Shown in pieces: positions 62,400-64,000 of a DNA stretch of 64,000 nt. Numbering within the stretch: the stretch's first letter is position 1; each line of letters opens with the position of its first letter. The translations under genes were made by a program, and so were the position numbers. A model generated the notes under the pieces. That model did not search any database. It was not told the origin of the DNA and was given only the letters and a program-made list of their open reading frames with translations. The stretch is taken from assembly GCA_022606425.2 (NCBI GenBank), contig JAHDVF020001313.1, positions 806,001 through 870,000 of the forward strand. Reading direction: 5' to 3'. The DNA comes from Lepidostoma basale (Eukaryota; Arthropoda; Insecta; Trichoptera; Lepidostomatidae).

Positions 62400-63170
62400 T
62401 CTGCTATCCATACTGCCCAGTAGACTGGAAAGTGACCTGCGCCGGCATTTTCTGCGCTCGAGAACTTTACTTCATATCGTGTATACTCGTATATGAATCC
62501 CATCAACCACACATGTTAAGAAAACGGCATTTGATAATGCAGTGTTAATGGGAACAACAAACATATAATATATTTATTTTGACTGTATCTAATGTTATAA
62601 TCAGAAATATTACTTTTATTTGTTTATGATTTCACCAACAAAAAGCGTTTTTACAATATTTGTATTGAATATAAATGACACCGTTGATGAAGACATCGGT
62701 ACAATGTATTACCCTTAATACAATTACGTTAGTAATATAAAATTGTTTTTATTTTTTCTTGTATTATTATAACCAACGCGCAGCCAAGTTTATAACTTGT
62801 AGTAATAATTATTACAAATCAGAGAAGATTCTATTTCTTAAAATATTAATTAATGTTTTATTGGATAAATACAAAATTTGGATTATAAAATTGGATTATG
62901 ATTACGCTTATGTTTAAAAAAAAGAAAGACACTTCATAGGTTATTCTGGTTAGAATGGTTATCAATTCAAGTGGTTCTAGAATGGAATGAAACAAATGTG
63001 TACGAGATTGAGTAACGCAATGTGAACATTTTAAAAACTATAATAAATCTGAAATAACCAATTAGAAATATAATATGATTGAATTTTTTACTTCGAATGA
63101 AAAATTTAAAAAGCGTTTTTAAGATTTCATATGAGATATATAGGAATTTAGATATAAATAATAAATAAAT
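62400..63170. other. AT-rich, no gene seen
   Basis: No supported feature. The first 60 bases after the hAT element are less AT-rich, then A/T-rich sequence follows to the small frame at 63173. Confidence 0.35.
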
Positions 63171-63172
63171 AA

Positions 63173-63472
63173 ATGCCTGCCGTGTTGAATTCTGAAGATT
63201 TGAATCAAGGCGAATTGATTAATACCTTAAATGCCATGTTACAAGACCCGTATCTTCCGTACCACAAGAGGTTGACCGTTGTTAATAAAATCAAAGGAGT
63301 GGAGGACAGAGCTTCTAAAGAATTAAAAAGGTGTAAATTAGAACTCAAGGAAAAATTAATGTCTTCCATGGAGGATGTTTTAGGTTTCGAGGGAACAAAT
63401 TTAGACTTTATCGGTGGATATGGTATCCAAAATTCGCCGTATGTCCGCTGTATCCACATTTGGAATCCTTAA
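63173..63472 (+). CDS. unidentified 99-residue reading frame
   Basis: ATG at 63173 opens MPAVLNSEDLNQGELINTLN and the frame includes DPYLPYHKRLTVVNKIKGVE, then a Lys/Glu-rich helical stretch (ASKELKRCKLELKEKLMSSM), ending HIWNP then TAA. The balanced, non-repetitive composition and amphipathic helical look suggest real coding origin: either an exon, a small gene, or part of an unrecognised mobile element. No domain was recognised. A GTTA-tailed repeat follows 155 bases downstream. Confidence 0.4.
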   Translation: MPAVLNSEDLNQGELINTLNAMLQDPYLPYHKRLTVVNKIKGVEDRASKELKRCKLELKEKLMSSMEDVLGFEGTNLDFIGGYGIQNSPYVRCIHIWNP

Positions 63473-63626
63473 ACCTGTGATACATAATAATTAATGCAAT
63501 ATCTTCTTTAGATCTACGTAATATTAAATTTAATAATTTTAAATTCTTTAGATTTCCATAATGTTAAATTATTTTTATTTTGTTATTTTTATTTTATATC
63601 ATTGTATTTTATATTATTTGTTTTAG

Positions 63627-63825
63627 ATTTATTTTGTGGGTGTTGGACGATCGAAGTGTGCGCGGGAGATGCCTATTGGTGGCGATGAGGTTCGCAACCC
63701 ATCACACCGCGTCTCCAGCGGGGCGAAAAGAGAAGGATGGAGTGCCGCCTCAGTAAAAGTGTGACAGTCCATTCTTTCTGCCTACCCTTTCGGGGAAACG
63801 GCGTAATGGTTAGTTAGTTAGTTAG
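63627..63825 (+). mobile_element. SINE-like repeat with LINE-type GTTA tail
   Basis: Starts TAGATTTATTTTGTGGGTGT, then GGTGGCGATGAGGTTCGCAA, GAGAAGGATGGAGTGCCGCC and the tail CTACCCTTTCGGGGAAACGG followed by GTTAGTTAGTTAGTTA. Same unit as 56525-56712. Confidence 0.75.
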
Positions 63826-64000
63826 TTATAAAAAAACGCCGTGGTTCAAAATATGTTTGTGAAATGTGTAAAAAAATGTTGTGTAAAAAACAATGTATTT
63901 CAAAAGTTATTCTAAGGAATTATTTTCATATAAAACAAAAAAGTGAATTAGTAGGCATTGTTTCAATTCCGAACATTCAATTCGATTGGATTTTGCATAG
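63824..64000 (+). mobile_element. possible piggyBac-like transposase C-terminus
   Basis: An open plus frame runs to the window edge: KRRGSKYVCEMCKKMLCKKQ, then CISKVILRNYF. The CxxC-x4-C-x3-C spacing after a basic stretch resembles the cysteine-rich C-terminal module of piggyBac transposases. The upstream part is cut off by the repeat ending at 63825. The call is tentative. Confidence 0.35.

Noticed and set aside
62257..62496. 79-residue plus-strand frame
   Set aside because: It crosses the right end of the hAT element and its target duplication, so it is a chance frame.
1..64000. CRISPR arrays, operons, riboswitches or bacterial promoters
   Set aside because: No regularly spaced direct repeats with unique spacers; gene structure is eukaryotic with GT-AG introns.

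Overview
The window is nuclear DNA of an insect: AT-rich, with spliced genes of small exons and long introns, and crowded with non-LTR retrotransposon, SINE and DNA-transposon remnants typical of insects. I lean towards a TE-rich order such as Lepidoptera, but the order cannot be fixed from the sequence alone. No bacterial, organellar or viral gene was recognised.

Three protein-coding genes were rebuilt exon by exon. All their splice sites are GT-AG and their phases agree. (1) 2419-9983, plus strand: the 3' three exons of an LMX1-class LIM-homeodomain transcription factor (second part of the protein; the start exon lies to the left). (2) 17611-37326, plus strand: a complete 24-exon CSPG4/NG2 (kon-tiki/perdido) transmembrane proteoglycan of about 2368 residues, with signal peptide, two laminin-G domains, an EGF-like cysteine block, a long array of CSPG repeats, one membrane span and a C-terminal QYWV PDZ ligand. 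(3) 56349 down to 42976, minus strand: nine exons (583 residues) of a divergent SLC6 neurotransmitter/amino-acid symporter, including a 44-base microexon. Its N-terminal exon was not found. The three genes have no evident pathway link. A small unidentified reading frame (63173-63472) and a piggyBac-like transposase tail (63824-64000) lie at the right edge.

Layout: 1-2400 is intergenic or intronic and holds nested SINE/LINE debris; 2400-10000 is LMX1; 10000-17600 is a spacer with palindromes and a strange 870-base low-complexity tract lacking GA and CG; 17600-37330 is CSPG4 with repeat-filled introns; 37330-42970 is 3' UTR and spacer; 42976-56350 is SLC6, where almost every intron carries transposon insertions; 56350-64000 is upstream sequence dominated by fold-back elements, a mariner-derived inverted pair, a LINE split by a SINE and a hAT element with an exact 8-base target duplication.

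The most interesting signals are: repeats that carry hammerhead-ribozyme-like cores, often as inverted pairs; a TTAA-flanked piggyBac-like MITE family whose members host other transposons; a pogo-like element peppered with a GGGCAAAGCGG motif; LINE and SINE-like families that share one GTTA-repeat tail; and a short repeat that sits just upstream of 3' splice sites in two unrelated genes.
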